Assembly (NCBI GenBank): GCA_016208525.1
Contig: JACQYJ010000126.1
Location: 1 to 8,946, forward strand
DNA length: 8,946 nucleotides
Source: Deltaproteobacteria bacterium
GTDB lineage: Bacteria > Desulfobacterota > JAENJC01
Direction of reading: 5' to 3'
This document shows, one piece after another, positions 1 to 5,860 of the stretch. How positions within the stretch are numbered: position 1 is the first letter of the stretch; each line of letters starts with the position of its first letter. The notes below the pieces were generated by a model. That model was given only the letters and a program-made list of their open reading frames with translations. It had not been told where the DNA came from and did not search any database. A program made the translations under genes and the position numbers.

Positions 1-1011
1 GATAACAGGCTTCTTATAAGTGAGAATGCCCACCTGATAATGCCATATCATAAAAGAATAGATGCAGTAAAGGAGAATATAAGGGGGTCTAAGAAGATAG
101 GGACCACGGGGCGCGGGATAGGACCTGCTTATGAGGACAAGAATGCGAGAAGTGGTATAAGGTTTGCCGATCTGATAGACGAATCAGTATTCAGAGATAA
201 ACTGAAGTTCATTTTGATGGAAAAGAACCATCTGCTGCTTAACCTCATGCATCAGTCAGGATTTGAGGTGCATGAAATATACGATAAATATATGGGGTTC
301 GCAGAAAGACTCAGAGGTTACGTTACTAATACGTCTATCTATATAAACAACGAGATAAAAAAAGGAAAGAACGTATTGTTTGAAGGAGCCCAGGGTACCC
401 TTTTAGATGTCGATCACGGGACCTATCCTTATGTAACCTCTTCCAATACCGTGGCAGGGAGCGCTTGCAGCGGCACAGGTGTCGGGCCGACCCATATAAA
501 CGGAGTTATAGGGATATCTAAGGCTTATACGACAAGGGTCGGGGAAGGCCCTTTCCCGACTGAACTCGACGGCTTGATGGGAGACTGGTTCAGAGAAAAA
601 GGACACGAATACGGCGCGACAACCGGAAGACCAAGGAGATGCGGCTGGCTTGACGCAGTAGTCCTGAGACATGCGGCAAGGGTCAACGGCCTTACAGGGA
701 TGGTCATAACAAAACTCGATATATTGAGCAGTCTTAATAAGGTAAAGATCTGCACAGGATATACCTTTGAAGGAGAAACGCACTCTGAGTTCCCTTCAAA
801 CGCAAGAGTAATGGCTGGCGCAGAACCTGTATATGAAGAGATGGACGGATGGATGGAGGATTTAAACAATATAAGGGAATTTGACTCCCTCCCACTTAAC
901 ACCAAAAAATATATCAACAGGATCGCTGAACTTTCCGGAGTCGAGACAATAATGGTATCCGTTGGCATGGAAAGAGAGCAGACAATTCACCTCAAAAATC
1001 CTTTCGAATAA
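1..1011 (+). CDS. purA: Adenylosuccinate synthase, 5'-truncated by the window edge
   Basis: Converts IMP and aspartate, using GTP, to adenylosuccinate, the first committed step from IMP to AMP, in the cytoplasm. The frame is open from base 1 (DNRLLISENAHLIMPYH...), so the ATG at 40 is internal and not the start. 336 residues are present; the E. coli enzyme has about 432, so roughly the first 95 are missing, including the GDEGKGK P-loop-like motif. Visible family signatures, numbered in this fragment: GTTGRGIGPAYEDK from about residue 34, the FEGAQGTLLDVDHGTYPYV block, VGEGPFPTEL, the aspartate-binding loop ATTGRPRR, and ITKLDIL. The C-terminus ends REQTIHLKNPFE and TAA, close to the usual family end. 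No frameshift is seen. The next gene lies 365 bp away behind a hairpin and a repeat element, so purA probably ends its transcription unit here. Confidence 0.97.
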   Translation, partial: DNRLLISENAHLIMPYHKRIDAVKENIRGSKKIGTTGRGIGPAYEDKNARSGIRFADLIDESVFRDKLKFILMEKNHLLLNLMHQSGFEVHEIYDKYMGFAERLRGYVTNTSIYINNEIKKGKNVLFEGAQGTLLDVDHGTYPYVTSSNTVAGSACSGTGVGPTHINGVIGISKAYTTRVGEGPFPTELDGLMGDWFREKGHEYGATTGRPRRCGWLDAVVLRHAARVNGLTGMVITKLDILSSLNKVKICTGYTFEGETHSEFPSNARVMAGAEPVYEEMDGWMEDLNNIREFDSLPLNTKKYINRIAELSGVETIMVSVGMEREQTIHLKNPFE

Positions 1012-1040
1012 CTGTAGTCTCTGTAACAACAAAATGCTAA

Positions 1041-1065
1041 GCGGTGCAATGTTTTATTGCGCCGC
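1041..1065. other. Strong hairpin 30 bp after purA, possible transcript end
   Basis: GCGGTGCAAT (1041-1050) can pair with ATTGCGCCGC (1056-1065) over 10 bp with one G-U pair and a 5-nt GTTTT loop. Flanking TGTAAC (1022-1027) and GTTACA (1069-1074) can form an outer 6-bp stem around an asymmetric bulge. No U-tract follows (ATCGTTACATAAT), so it is not a textbook intrinsic terminator. It could still be an RNA 3'-end-stabilising or terminator-like structure for purA. The pairing is seen in the sequence; the role is inferred. Confidence 0.4.
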
Positions 1066-1126
1066 ATCGTTACATAATATCCATTTAAGGTCGCTATCTG
1101 TTTCTCCAAACCTATTTGCCATGTTA

Positions 1127-1262
1127 TATGAGCCTCTTGCAAAAGTCTTTTTATGGTTCGACAGGCTCACCACGAACGGGAAAAAATCAATGATTCCAAT
1201 CTGACCACCGTTCATCCTGAGCTTGTCGAAGGATAATTTCTGAGTTTTGCAAGAGGCTCATA
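1127..1262. repeat. MITE-like inverted-repeat element, copy 1
   Basis: About 136 bp bounded by perfect 18-bp inverted ends: TATGAGCCTCTTGCAAAA (1127-1144) and its complement (1245-1262). Nested inside is a second imperfect inverted repeat, 1157-1179 against 1208-1230, matching at 19 of 23 positions (TTCGACAGGCTCACC... against ...GAGCTTGTCGAA). There is no coding potential and no transposase. A second copy in the same orientation lies at 5575-5706. The ends are symmetric down to a terminal TA, so a TA target duplication is possible here, but copy 2 does not show one. It could be a non-autonomous transposon derivative or a REP/BIME-like palindromic unit. It occupies most of the gap between purA and the sigma gene. 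Confidence 0.8.
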
Positions 1263-1362
1263 CGTTTTTTAACTCCCCGGCATTCCCTTTGCAATAAGCC
1301 TCGACAATACAGTTCGAATCAATCTTCAGATATCTGTATCTCTAAAATCTACTCAATTACTT

Positions 1363-1370
1363 AAGGAGGT
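1363..1370 (+). promoter_or_regulatory. Near-perfect Shine-Dalgarno of the sigma factor gene
   Basis: AAGGAGGT sits 6 nt upstream of the ATG at 1377 and fixes that start. It is by far the strongest ribosome-binding site in the window, suggesting efficient initiation of this sigma factor once transcribed. Confidence 0.85.
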
Positions 1371-1376
1371 CCTTTT

Positions 1377-2321
1377 ATGCCAGCCAGCTTAGCCTTAAAC
1401 AGGAATACCCATTTTAGAAGAAATCCAAGGCATTCCAGAGAAGCTGGAGATATTTTATCTGCTGAAGAGAACAGAACGCCGGAAACAACACAATTCTCTG
1501 ACTCCCTGAAATCATACCTCCGCGACATGAGGAAACTATCCCTCTTCCGTCCTGGAGAAGAATATACAGTGGCCAAAGGAATAGAAAATGGAAACGAGGC
1601 TGCCGCCAGGAGAATGGTTGAGGCTAACCTGAGGCTGGTCGTCAAGATTGCAAAGGCATACGCTAACCGTGGCCTTCCACTCTCCGACCTTATAGAGGAA
1701 GGAAACATAGGACTCATAAAGGCCGCTGAAAAATTTAAACTCAGCAAGAATTGCAAGTTTTCGACCTATGCCACATGGTGGATAAGACAGTCCATGGAAA
1801 GGGCATTGATGAATCAGCCGCGGGTCATAAGACTTCCGGTCCATATAGTTGAAAACATAAATAAGCTTAATAAGTCTTTAAAAAAGCTCAGGCAGATGAA
1901 AGGGAAAGAGCCCTCCATTCAAGAAGTTGCTGAGGATATATTGTTCCCTGCCAGATACGTAAAGGACCTGATGATACTGGCGGAAAAGACCTCCTCCCTT
2001 GAAGCGCCCATAGGAGGATCAGTAGAACACCTTCTTCTTGATACTATAGAAGACAAGGATTCTGAGCCTCCTGATGCATCGCTCGATAGAGAGAGGATGG
2101 CAGACATGCTGCGGAAATCACTTGAAGGTCTGTCTGCTACAGAGAAAAAGGTTCTAACGCTGCGCTTCGGGCTTGATGGATCTGAGCCAATGACTCTCGA
2201 TTCCATAGGAAATGTATTTAGGTTGAGCAGAGAAAGAATAAGGCAGATCGAGGTAGCAAGCCTTATAAAGGTAAGAACTACCATGAGTAAAAACGATATC
2301 TCCTTCCATGATATGATCTGA
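1377..2321 (+). CDS. rpoS: RpoS-like sigma-70 family RNA polymerase sigma factor (group 2 type)
   Basis: Promoter-recognition subunit that joins core RNA polymerase in the cytoplasm. 314 aa. Residues 1-40 are poorly conserved and there is no region 1.1, unlike the large primary RpoD. Region 1.2 (about 41-75) contains DSLKSYLRDM. Region 2 (about 78-154) contains EANLRLVVKIAKAYANRGLP, DLIEEGNIGLIKAAEKF, then FSTYATWWIRQSMERAL and NQPRVIRLPVH. Region 3 spans about 155-240. Region 4 (about 245-300) has TEKKVLTLRFGL and the helix-turn-helix ending LSRERIRQIE. The -10-reading segment KFKLSKNCKFSTYATWWIRQ and the ~310-aa length fit the RpoS-like proteins of Geobacter and relatives better than RpoD. 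It could instead be another alternative group 2 sigma; the symbol is my best assignment from motifs, and stress or stationary-phase control is known for the family only. The start is fixed by AAGGAGGT. It is flanked on both sides by repeat-rich gaps, so it is probably monocistronic. Confidence 0.88.
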   Translation: MPASLALNRNTHFRRNPRHSREAGDILSAEENRTPETTQFSDSLKSYLRDMRKLSLFRPGEEYTVAKGIENGNEAAARRMVEANLRLVVKIAKAYANRGLPLSDLIEEGNIGLIKAAEKFKLSKNCKFSTYATWWIRQSMERALMNQPRVIRLPVHIVENINKLNKSLKKLRQMKGKEPSIQEVAEDILFPARYVKDLMILAEKTSSLEAPIGGSVEHLLLDTIEDKDSEPPDASLDRERMADMLRKSLEGLSATEKKVLTLRFGLDGSEPMTLDSIGNVFRLSRERIRQIEVASLIKVRTTMSKNDISFHDMI

Positions 2322-2364
2322 AAAAAAGTCGCATGCAAAGAACTATTTATAAAATCTCCCCTAA

Positions 2365-2385
2365 CCCCTCTTTTACAAAGAGGGG
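2365..2385. repeat. 9-bp perfect hairpin, CCCCTCTTT/AAAGAGGGG
   Basis: CCCCTCTTT (2365-2373) and AAAGAGGGG (2377-2385) form a perfect 9-bp stem with a 3-nt loop, 44 bp after the sigma factor stop. The preceding CTCCCCTAACCCC context resembles dispersed C-rich palindromes I recall from many environmental genomes. It could act as the transcript end of the sigma gene, but no U-tract follows. Confidence 0.6.
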
Positions 2386-2416
2386 AACTGTTTCTCCATA
2401 CCCCTCTCAAATTTAA

Positions 2417-2453
2417 GGAAAGGTCAAAGGTCTTAAAACCCTTTGACTTTTCC
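2417..2453. repeat. 14-bp hairpin (GGAAAGGTCAAAGG arm)
   Basis: GGAAAGGTCAAAGG (2417-2430) pairs with CCTTTGACTTTTCC (2440-2453) over 14 bp with one G-U pair and a 9-nt loop. It is a long stem for a random sequence. No oligo-U follows. Possible terminator-like structure or part of a composite intergenic repeat with its neighbours. Confidence 0.55.
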
Positions 2454-2493
2454 GCACACCTTATTGTAATATTATGCGCTAATTCCAAGAGTC

Positions 2494-2637
2494 TTCACTT
2501 AACCCATTTACCCATCCCCACCCCAACCCTCCCCTTGAAGGGGAGGGAGTTAAATGTCCCCTCTCCTTCAGGGATTTATCGCCGTGGGTAAAGGGTTAGG
2601 GTGAGGGTGGGTAAAACTATAAAACAACCTAAGTGAA
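2494..2637. repeat. C/G-rich nested inverted-repeat element (~144 bp)
   Basis: Three nested levels of symmetry are visible. Outer ends: TTCACTTA (2494-2501) and TAAGTGAA (2630-2637), perfect 8 bp. Middle arms: 2507-2529 against 2593-2615, matching 20 of 23 positions (TTTACCCAT/CCC... arms). Core: CCCTCCCCTT...AAGGGGAGGG at 2527-2547, a near-perfect 21-bp palindrome. C-rich CCCTAACCCT-type units like these are, in my recollection, widespread dispersed repeats in environmental bacteria. No coding potential. It could be a MITE-like element or a REP-type palindromic cluster. Confidence 0.65.
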
Positions 2638-2676
2638 CAGCATTGGCGCTAATCCATATTTTGAACGGACATCAAG

Positions 2677-4635
2677 ATGGCAGTTACTATAGACAAAGGT
2701 AAACTTATAGATCAGGCCCAGAAGTATATTCAGAAGGGCCTGTTTGACAAGGCGGTCTCTGAATACCAGAAGGTAGTGGAGGCTGACCCTAAGGATCTAA
2801 GATCGCGCCTGAAACTTGGAGAACTGTACCTCAAGGTAGGGAACAAAACCTCCGCCGTAAATGAATACTCCGCTGCAGCAGCATCCTATACCTCCGATGG
2901 CTTTATCCTTCAGGCAATAGCCGTCTTCAAGCAACTCCTCAAGATAGACCCTTCAATATCAGATATCTATGTAAAACTTGCAAAGCTTTATAAAAAACAG
3001 GGCCTTGTTGCAGACGGTCTCGCCCAGTACCGGATAGTAATAGCTAACTATGAGAAACAGGGAAAGACAGCAGAGGCCATAGAAGCCCTTAAAGACATGG
3101 CGTCTATGGACCCCGAAAATTTCAGCATAAGAGCCAAGCTTGCCGACCTCTACCTTAAAGGCGGAGACGATAAAAAGGCCTTGGACGAATTCTCCAGGAT
3201 AGCTGATGACCTGAAGAAGAAGGGGAGGATGGAGGATGTCATCATTCTCTACGAGAAGCTTTTATCTGCAAAACCAACTTGCGGCGAAGCCCTCAGAGGG
3301 ATTGGGGAAGCACATCTTGAAACCGGGAAGATAAAAAAAGCTCTTGATTCCCTTCAGGCGGCTATAAAAGCTGACCCAAATGATACAACGGCGCTATTGC
3401 TCCTTTCCAGGGTCTATCTGGAGTTGAATGACGGGAAAAATACAAAGCTGACTTATGAAAACATCCTTCGTATCGACCCATCCTCTGATGATGCCGGAAA
3501 GGGACTCGCCAAACTGCTTATAAAGGAAGGGAACTACGCGGAAGGGATGAAAATCGCATTTCCCTTTATAGATAAGGCCCTGGAAGGAAACAACTTTGAC
3601 GGCGCCCTTGGCATATTGCTTGAATTTTACAGGAATGACATCAGGGAGCCTCGCCTCCTTGATAAAATGGCCAATGCATACAGGCTAAAGGGAGAAAGAG
3701 AGAAGGAGATAGCTATTGAAGAGGCTGAAGAGGTCTTGCCGGAGATCGAAGAGGTTCACATGGAAGTTGAGGCCCAGGAAGAAGTTGCCCTCCAGGAGAT
3801 AGAAGAAGTTCCTGAACTTGAGATTGCCAAAGAGGTCTCTGCAGAGATAACCGGCGAGCAACCCCCACAGGAGGAAGAAAAATACCCTCTTTCAAAGATA
3901 AAAGAGGATATAGAAGAGGCCGATTTTTATATGCAACAGGGCCTGTATGAGGATGCAAGGAATATATGCAACCGCATTCTTGAATTCCATCCCGGAAATG
4001 AAGAGACTCTGTCAAAGCTTATGGCTATTGACGATGCGGCACGGACAATCCTTCCTGCGCCTGTTCCCCCTGCGGCAGAAAGCGCAGTGGAGAGCTTCTT
4101 TGATCTTGCGGCAGAGCTGGATAGCGAGGAATTTGAAACCCTTACGACACCTTCAGGAATGAGAGAGGCTGAAAAATTCGGGTTTGAGGATATATTCTCG
4201 GAATTCAAGAAAGGTGTTGATACACAGTTAGGGAAAGAGGATACAGAGACCCATTACAACCTCGGAATAGCTTATAAAGAAATGGGGCTTCTTGATGACG
4301 CCATCCGTGAGTTCAAGATAGCATCTGCGGACCATAAAATGGAGTTTGACTGTTACAACCTCATAGGAATATGCTATGTTGAAAAAGGGGCTTATAAAAT
4401 AGCTGTTGAGATTTTCAAGAAAGGCCTACAATTACCGGGCATAAGTGACGATGCGTATGCCGGCATGAGCTATGAATTGGGGACGGCCTACGAACTGTCC
4501 GGAATGACTGGTGAGGCCCTGTCTGCCTATCTGGAAACCAGTAAGAAGAATTCCGGCTTCAGAGACGTACAGTCCAAGATATCGCAACTTGGAGGGAGCA
4601 GGGAGACTAAAAAAGGGAGGGTTTCTTACGTATGA
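2677..4635 (+). CDS. Tetratricopeptide-repeat scaffold protein with acidic hinge
   Basis: 652 aa, no signal peptide or membrane segment, so probably a cytoplasmic protein-protein interaction scaffold. The layout has several parts. A large TPR array covers about residues 8-340, with units such as KAVSEYQKVVEADP and KALDSLQAAIKADP. A strongly acidic Glu/Val-rich hinge covers about 345-402. One TPR-like pair lies at about 409-447, then an Ala/Pro-rich spacer, then an FxDLAAEL segment and FEDIFSEFKKGVDTQLG. A second TPR array follows (about 525-640), opening with THYNLGIAYKEMGLLDDAI. That C-terminal block is familiar from TPR proteins of Geobacter and Myxococcus relatives. The ATG at 2677 has only a weak Shine-Dalgarno. 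The gene overlaps the AAA ATPase by 4 bp, implying translational coupling and a shared complex. A role in pilus or secretion assembly is a guess from the partner's family; the motifs themselves only establish TPR. Confidence 0.93.
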   Translation: MAVTIDKGKLIDQAQKYIQKGLFDKAVSEYQKVVEADPKDLRSRLKLGELYLKVGNKTSAVNEYSAAAASYTSDGFILQAIAVFKQLLKIDPSISDIYVKLAKLYKKQGLVADGLAQYRIVIANYEKQGKTAEAIEALKDMASMDPENFSIRAKLADLYLKGGDDKKALDEFSRIADDLKKKGRMEDVIILYEKLLSAKPTCGEALRGIGEAHLETGKIKKALDSLQAAIKADPNDTTALLLLSRVYLELNDGKNTKLTYENILRIDPSSDDAGKGLAKLLIKEGNYAEGMKIAFPFIDKALEGNNFDGALGILLEFYRNDIREPRLLDKMANAYRLKGEREKEIAIEEAEEVLPEIEEVHMEVEAQEEVALQEIEEVPELEIAKEVSAEITGEQPPQEEEKYPLSKIKEDIEEADFYMQQGLYEDARNICNRILEFHPGNEETLSKLMAIDDAARTILPAPVPPAAESAVESFFDLAAELDSEEFETLTTPSGMREAEKFGFEDIFSEFKKGVDTQLGKEDTETHYNLGIAYKEMGLLDDAIREFKIASADHKMEFDCYNLIGICYVEKGAYKIAVEIFKKGLQLPGISDDAYAGMSYELGTAYELSGMTGEALSAYLETSKKNSGFRDVQSKISQLGGSRETKKGRVSYV

Positions 4636-5564
4636 ATTATCTTAATTTCTTTGGGCTCAACATGGAGCCGTTTTCCAATGTTGCAATGGGAAGGTTTTAC
4701 TTCAATTCCCCGCAGCACGCAAGGGCCCTTGCCAAGCTGACATACGCCGCTGATTCCATGAAGGGGCTTGCCCTTCTTGTCGGGAGCATAGGCGCAGGGA
4801 AGACTACCCTGGCCAGGAGGTTTCTGGACAGCCTTCCAGATGACAAATATGAAGCCGCCCTGATCGTTATGGTACACTCCTCCGTGACGTCGGACTGGCT
4901 GCTGAAAAAGATAGCCCATCAGATGGGTATAGATGACCCCTCCCCTGACAAGCTGAAGCTCATGGGACAACTTTATGAAAGGCTGATTTCCATCCACGAA
5001 AGCGGAAAAAAGGCGGTCGTGCTGGTTGACGAGGCACAGATGCTCCAGTCAAAAGAGATAATGGAAGAGTTCAGAGGGATGCTTAACCTTGAGAGCGATG
5101 ACAGCAAGCTGATCTCCTTTATATTCTTTGGCCTTCCGGAGGTAGATCAGAACCTGAAGCTTGACGAACCTCTGGCCCAGAGAGTAGCCATTAGAATCGC
5201 TCTGGAAGCCATGCACGAAAAAGAGACCGAGGAATACATAAAGCACAGGCTGGCAACTGCTGGAAACGTCAATATACAATTTACGACTGAGGCATTCTCC
5301 ATTATTTATAAACACTCGGCCGGCATTCCGAGACTTATAAACACCATCTGTGACAACGCGCTCCTTGAGGCCTTCCTGCTTAAGAAAAAAGAAATAAACA
5401 AAGAGCTGTTGAGCGGTGTTCTCGAAGACCTGGGGCTTGCCATGAAATCGCCCCGACTTTCCGTATTTTCTGTTAGACCGGATAAGAGTACAAAAGAAGA
5501 GGCTGCCCAGGCCGCTGAAAAAGATGAAGTGGACCTTATGTTTCAGGGTCTTGAAGTAAAATAG
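4632..5564 (+). CDS. ExeA/GspA-type AAA ATPase, short soluble form
   Basis: 310 aa. It opens NYLNFFGLNMEPFSN, the usual ExeA-family start (FFGL..PF). Walker A is GSIGAGKTT at residues 51-59 (Lys57). Walker B is VVLVDEAQML with Asp133/Glu134. The FFGLPEVDQNL segment (canonically GQPEL) leads to a likely arginine finger in LAQRV (Arg184). GIPRLINTICDNALLEAF is the typical C-terminal helical lid. Full-length ExeA has a transmembrane helix and peptidoglycan-binding domain after the ATPase; here only a short charged tail ends GLEVK, so the protein should be soluble. ExeA-type ATPases are known to help insert the type II secretion secretin; related short forms occur beside pilus or polysaccharide-export genes. 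The ATG overlaps the TPR stop (ATGA at 4632-4635), with GGGAGG at 4615-4620, 11 nt upstream. The substrate is unknown, and the TPR protein is the obvious partner. Confidence 0.9.
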   Translation: MNYLNFFGLNMEPFSNVAMGRFYFNSPQHARALAKLTYAADSMKGLALLVGSIGAGKTTLARRFLDSLPDDKYEAALIVMVHSSVTSDWLLKKIAHQMGIDDPSPDKLKLMGQLYERLISIHESGKKAVVLVDEAQMLQSKEIMEEFRGMLNLESDDSKLISFIFFGLPEVDQNLKLDEPLAQRVAIRIALEAMHEKETEEYIKHRLATAGNVNIQFTTEAFSIIYKHSAGIPRLINTICDNALLEAFLLKKKEINKELLSGVLEDLGLAMKSPRLSVFSVRPDKSTKEEAAQAAEKDEVDLMFQGLEVK

Positions 5565-5574
5565 AAATAACATC

Positions 5575-5706
5575 GAGCCTCTTGCAAAACTATTGTTTGT
5601 GGTTCGACAGGCTCACCACGAACGGGTTAAAACTCAATGATTTCAACCTAACTACCGTTCGCCCTGAGCTTGTCGAAGGGTAATTGTGGACTTTTGCAAG
5701 AACCTC
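5575..5706. repeat. MITE-like inverted-repeat element, copy 2
   Basis: Second copy of the 1127-1262 element, same orientation, beginning 10 bp after the AAA ATPase stop. Ends: GAGCCTCTTGCAAAA and, reversed, TTTTGCAAGAACCTC, with two mismatches in 15. A 26-bp block (5601-5626) is identical to 1155-1180, and the central spacer TCAATGATT is shared. Overall identity is roughly 80-85% by eye with 1-2 bp indels, so the whole unit is homologous, not just the arms. Inner arms are 5603-5625 against 5655-5677. ACATC flanks both sides (5570-5574 overlapping the edge, and 5707-5711 region), which might be a short target duplication but could be chance. Confidence 0.8.
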
Positions 5707-5737
5707 ACATCCATAGAAACTACCAAGGTATTTAGGC

Positions 5738-5787
5738 TGAAGGCTGAAGTATCCTAAAAACCTTTAGTTCACCTTCTTCAGCCTTCA
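5738..5787. repeat. Inverted repeat built from GGCTGAA units
   Basis: TGAAGGCTGAAG (5738-5749) is perfectly complementary to CTTCAGCCTTCA (5776-5787), with a 26-nt loop. The left arm lies in a GGCTGAA direct duplication, and the right side continues with further CTTCA units to about 5800. It sits just upstream of the CCA-enzyme gene and could form a hairpin in its leader RNA, or be another dispersed palindromic repeat. Unrelated in sequence to the element immediately to its left. Confidence 0.6.
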
Positions 5788-5860
5788 CCTTCAGTCTTCA
5801 ATCTATCCACCTGAGTAGTTGCCTTTTCCATATCTCTTCCAATAGACAGGAGTGGTCTCC

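Larger units (their letters stand above)
1012..1376. other. Intergenic gap purA to sigma factor (365 bp)
   Basis: Apart from the hairpin and the inverted-repeat element listed separately, the gap holds about 115 bp of leader (1263-1376) before the sigma gene. That stretch contains a perfect 10-bp palindrome CAGATATCTG at 1327-1336, a possible but unproven operator. I could not identify a convincing -35/-10 pair: TCGACA at 1301 has no good -10 at normal spacing. No tRNA or coding sequence is seen. Confidence 0.6.
2322..2676. other. Repeat-filled gap, sigma factor to TPR gene (355 bp)
   Basis: No gene is seen. The gap is dominated by three consecutive structures (2365-2385, 2417-2453, 2494-2637; listed separately). 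Only about 39 bp (2638-2676) separates the last one from the TPR start, so a promoter for the TPR-AAA unit must lie within or very close to the repeat, or the operon is read from further upstream. An imperfect direct repeat, GCGCTAAT plus CCA, occurs at 2476-2487 and 2646-2656, on both sides of the 2494-2637 element. Confidence 0.6.

Noticed and set aside
403..968. Two overlapping minus-strand ORFs opposite purA
   Set aside because: They lie wholly within strongly conserved purA coding sequence, have no family features and no RBS; reading-frame shadows.
962..1204. Plus-strand ORF over the purA end and first repeat element
   Set aside because: It starts inside purA and runs through the hairpin and inverted-repeat element; composition and content are those of the repeats, not of a protein.
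1301..1330. Sigma-70 promoter for the sigma factor gene (TCGACA as -35)
   Set aside because: No acceptable -10 hexamer at 16-18 bp spacing; not supported.
1919..2488. Minus-strand 189-aa ORF over the sigma gene 3' end
   Set aside because: Antiparallel to conserved sigma regions 3-4 and extends into repeats; no recognisable domain.
3947..4162. Plus-strand ORF nested in the TPR gene
   Set aside because: Out of frame with the conserved TPR protein; shadow.
1127..5706. CRISPR-like repeated units
   Set aside because: Only two copies 4.4 kb apart, each itself palindromic and longer than a CRISPR repeat; no regular spacers and no cas genes.
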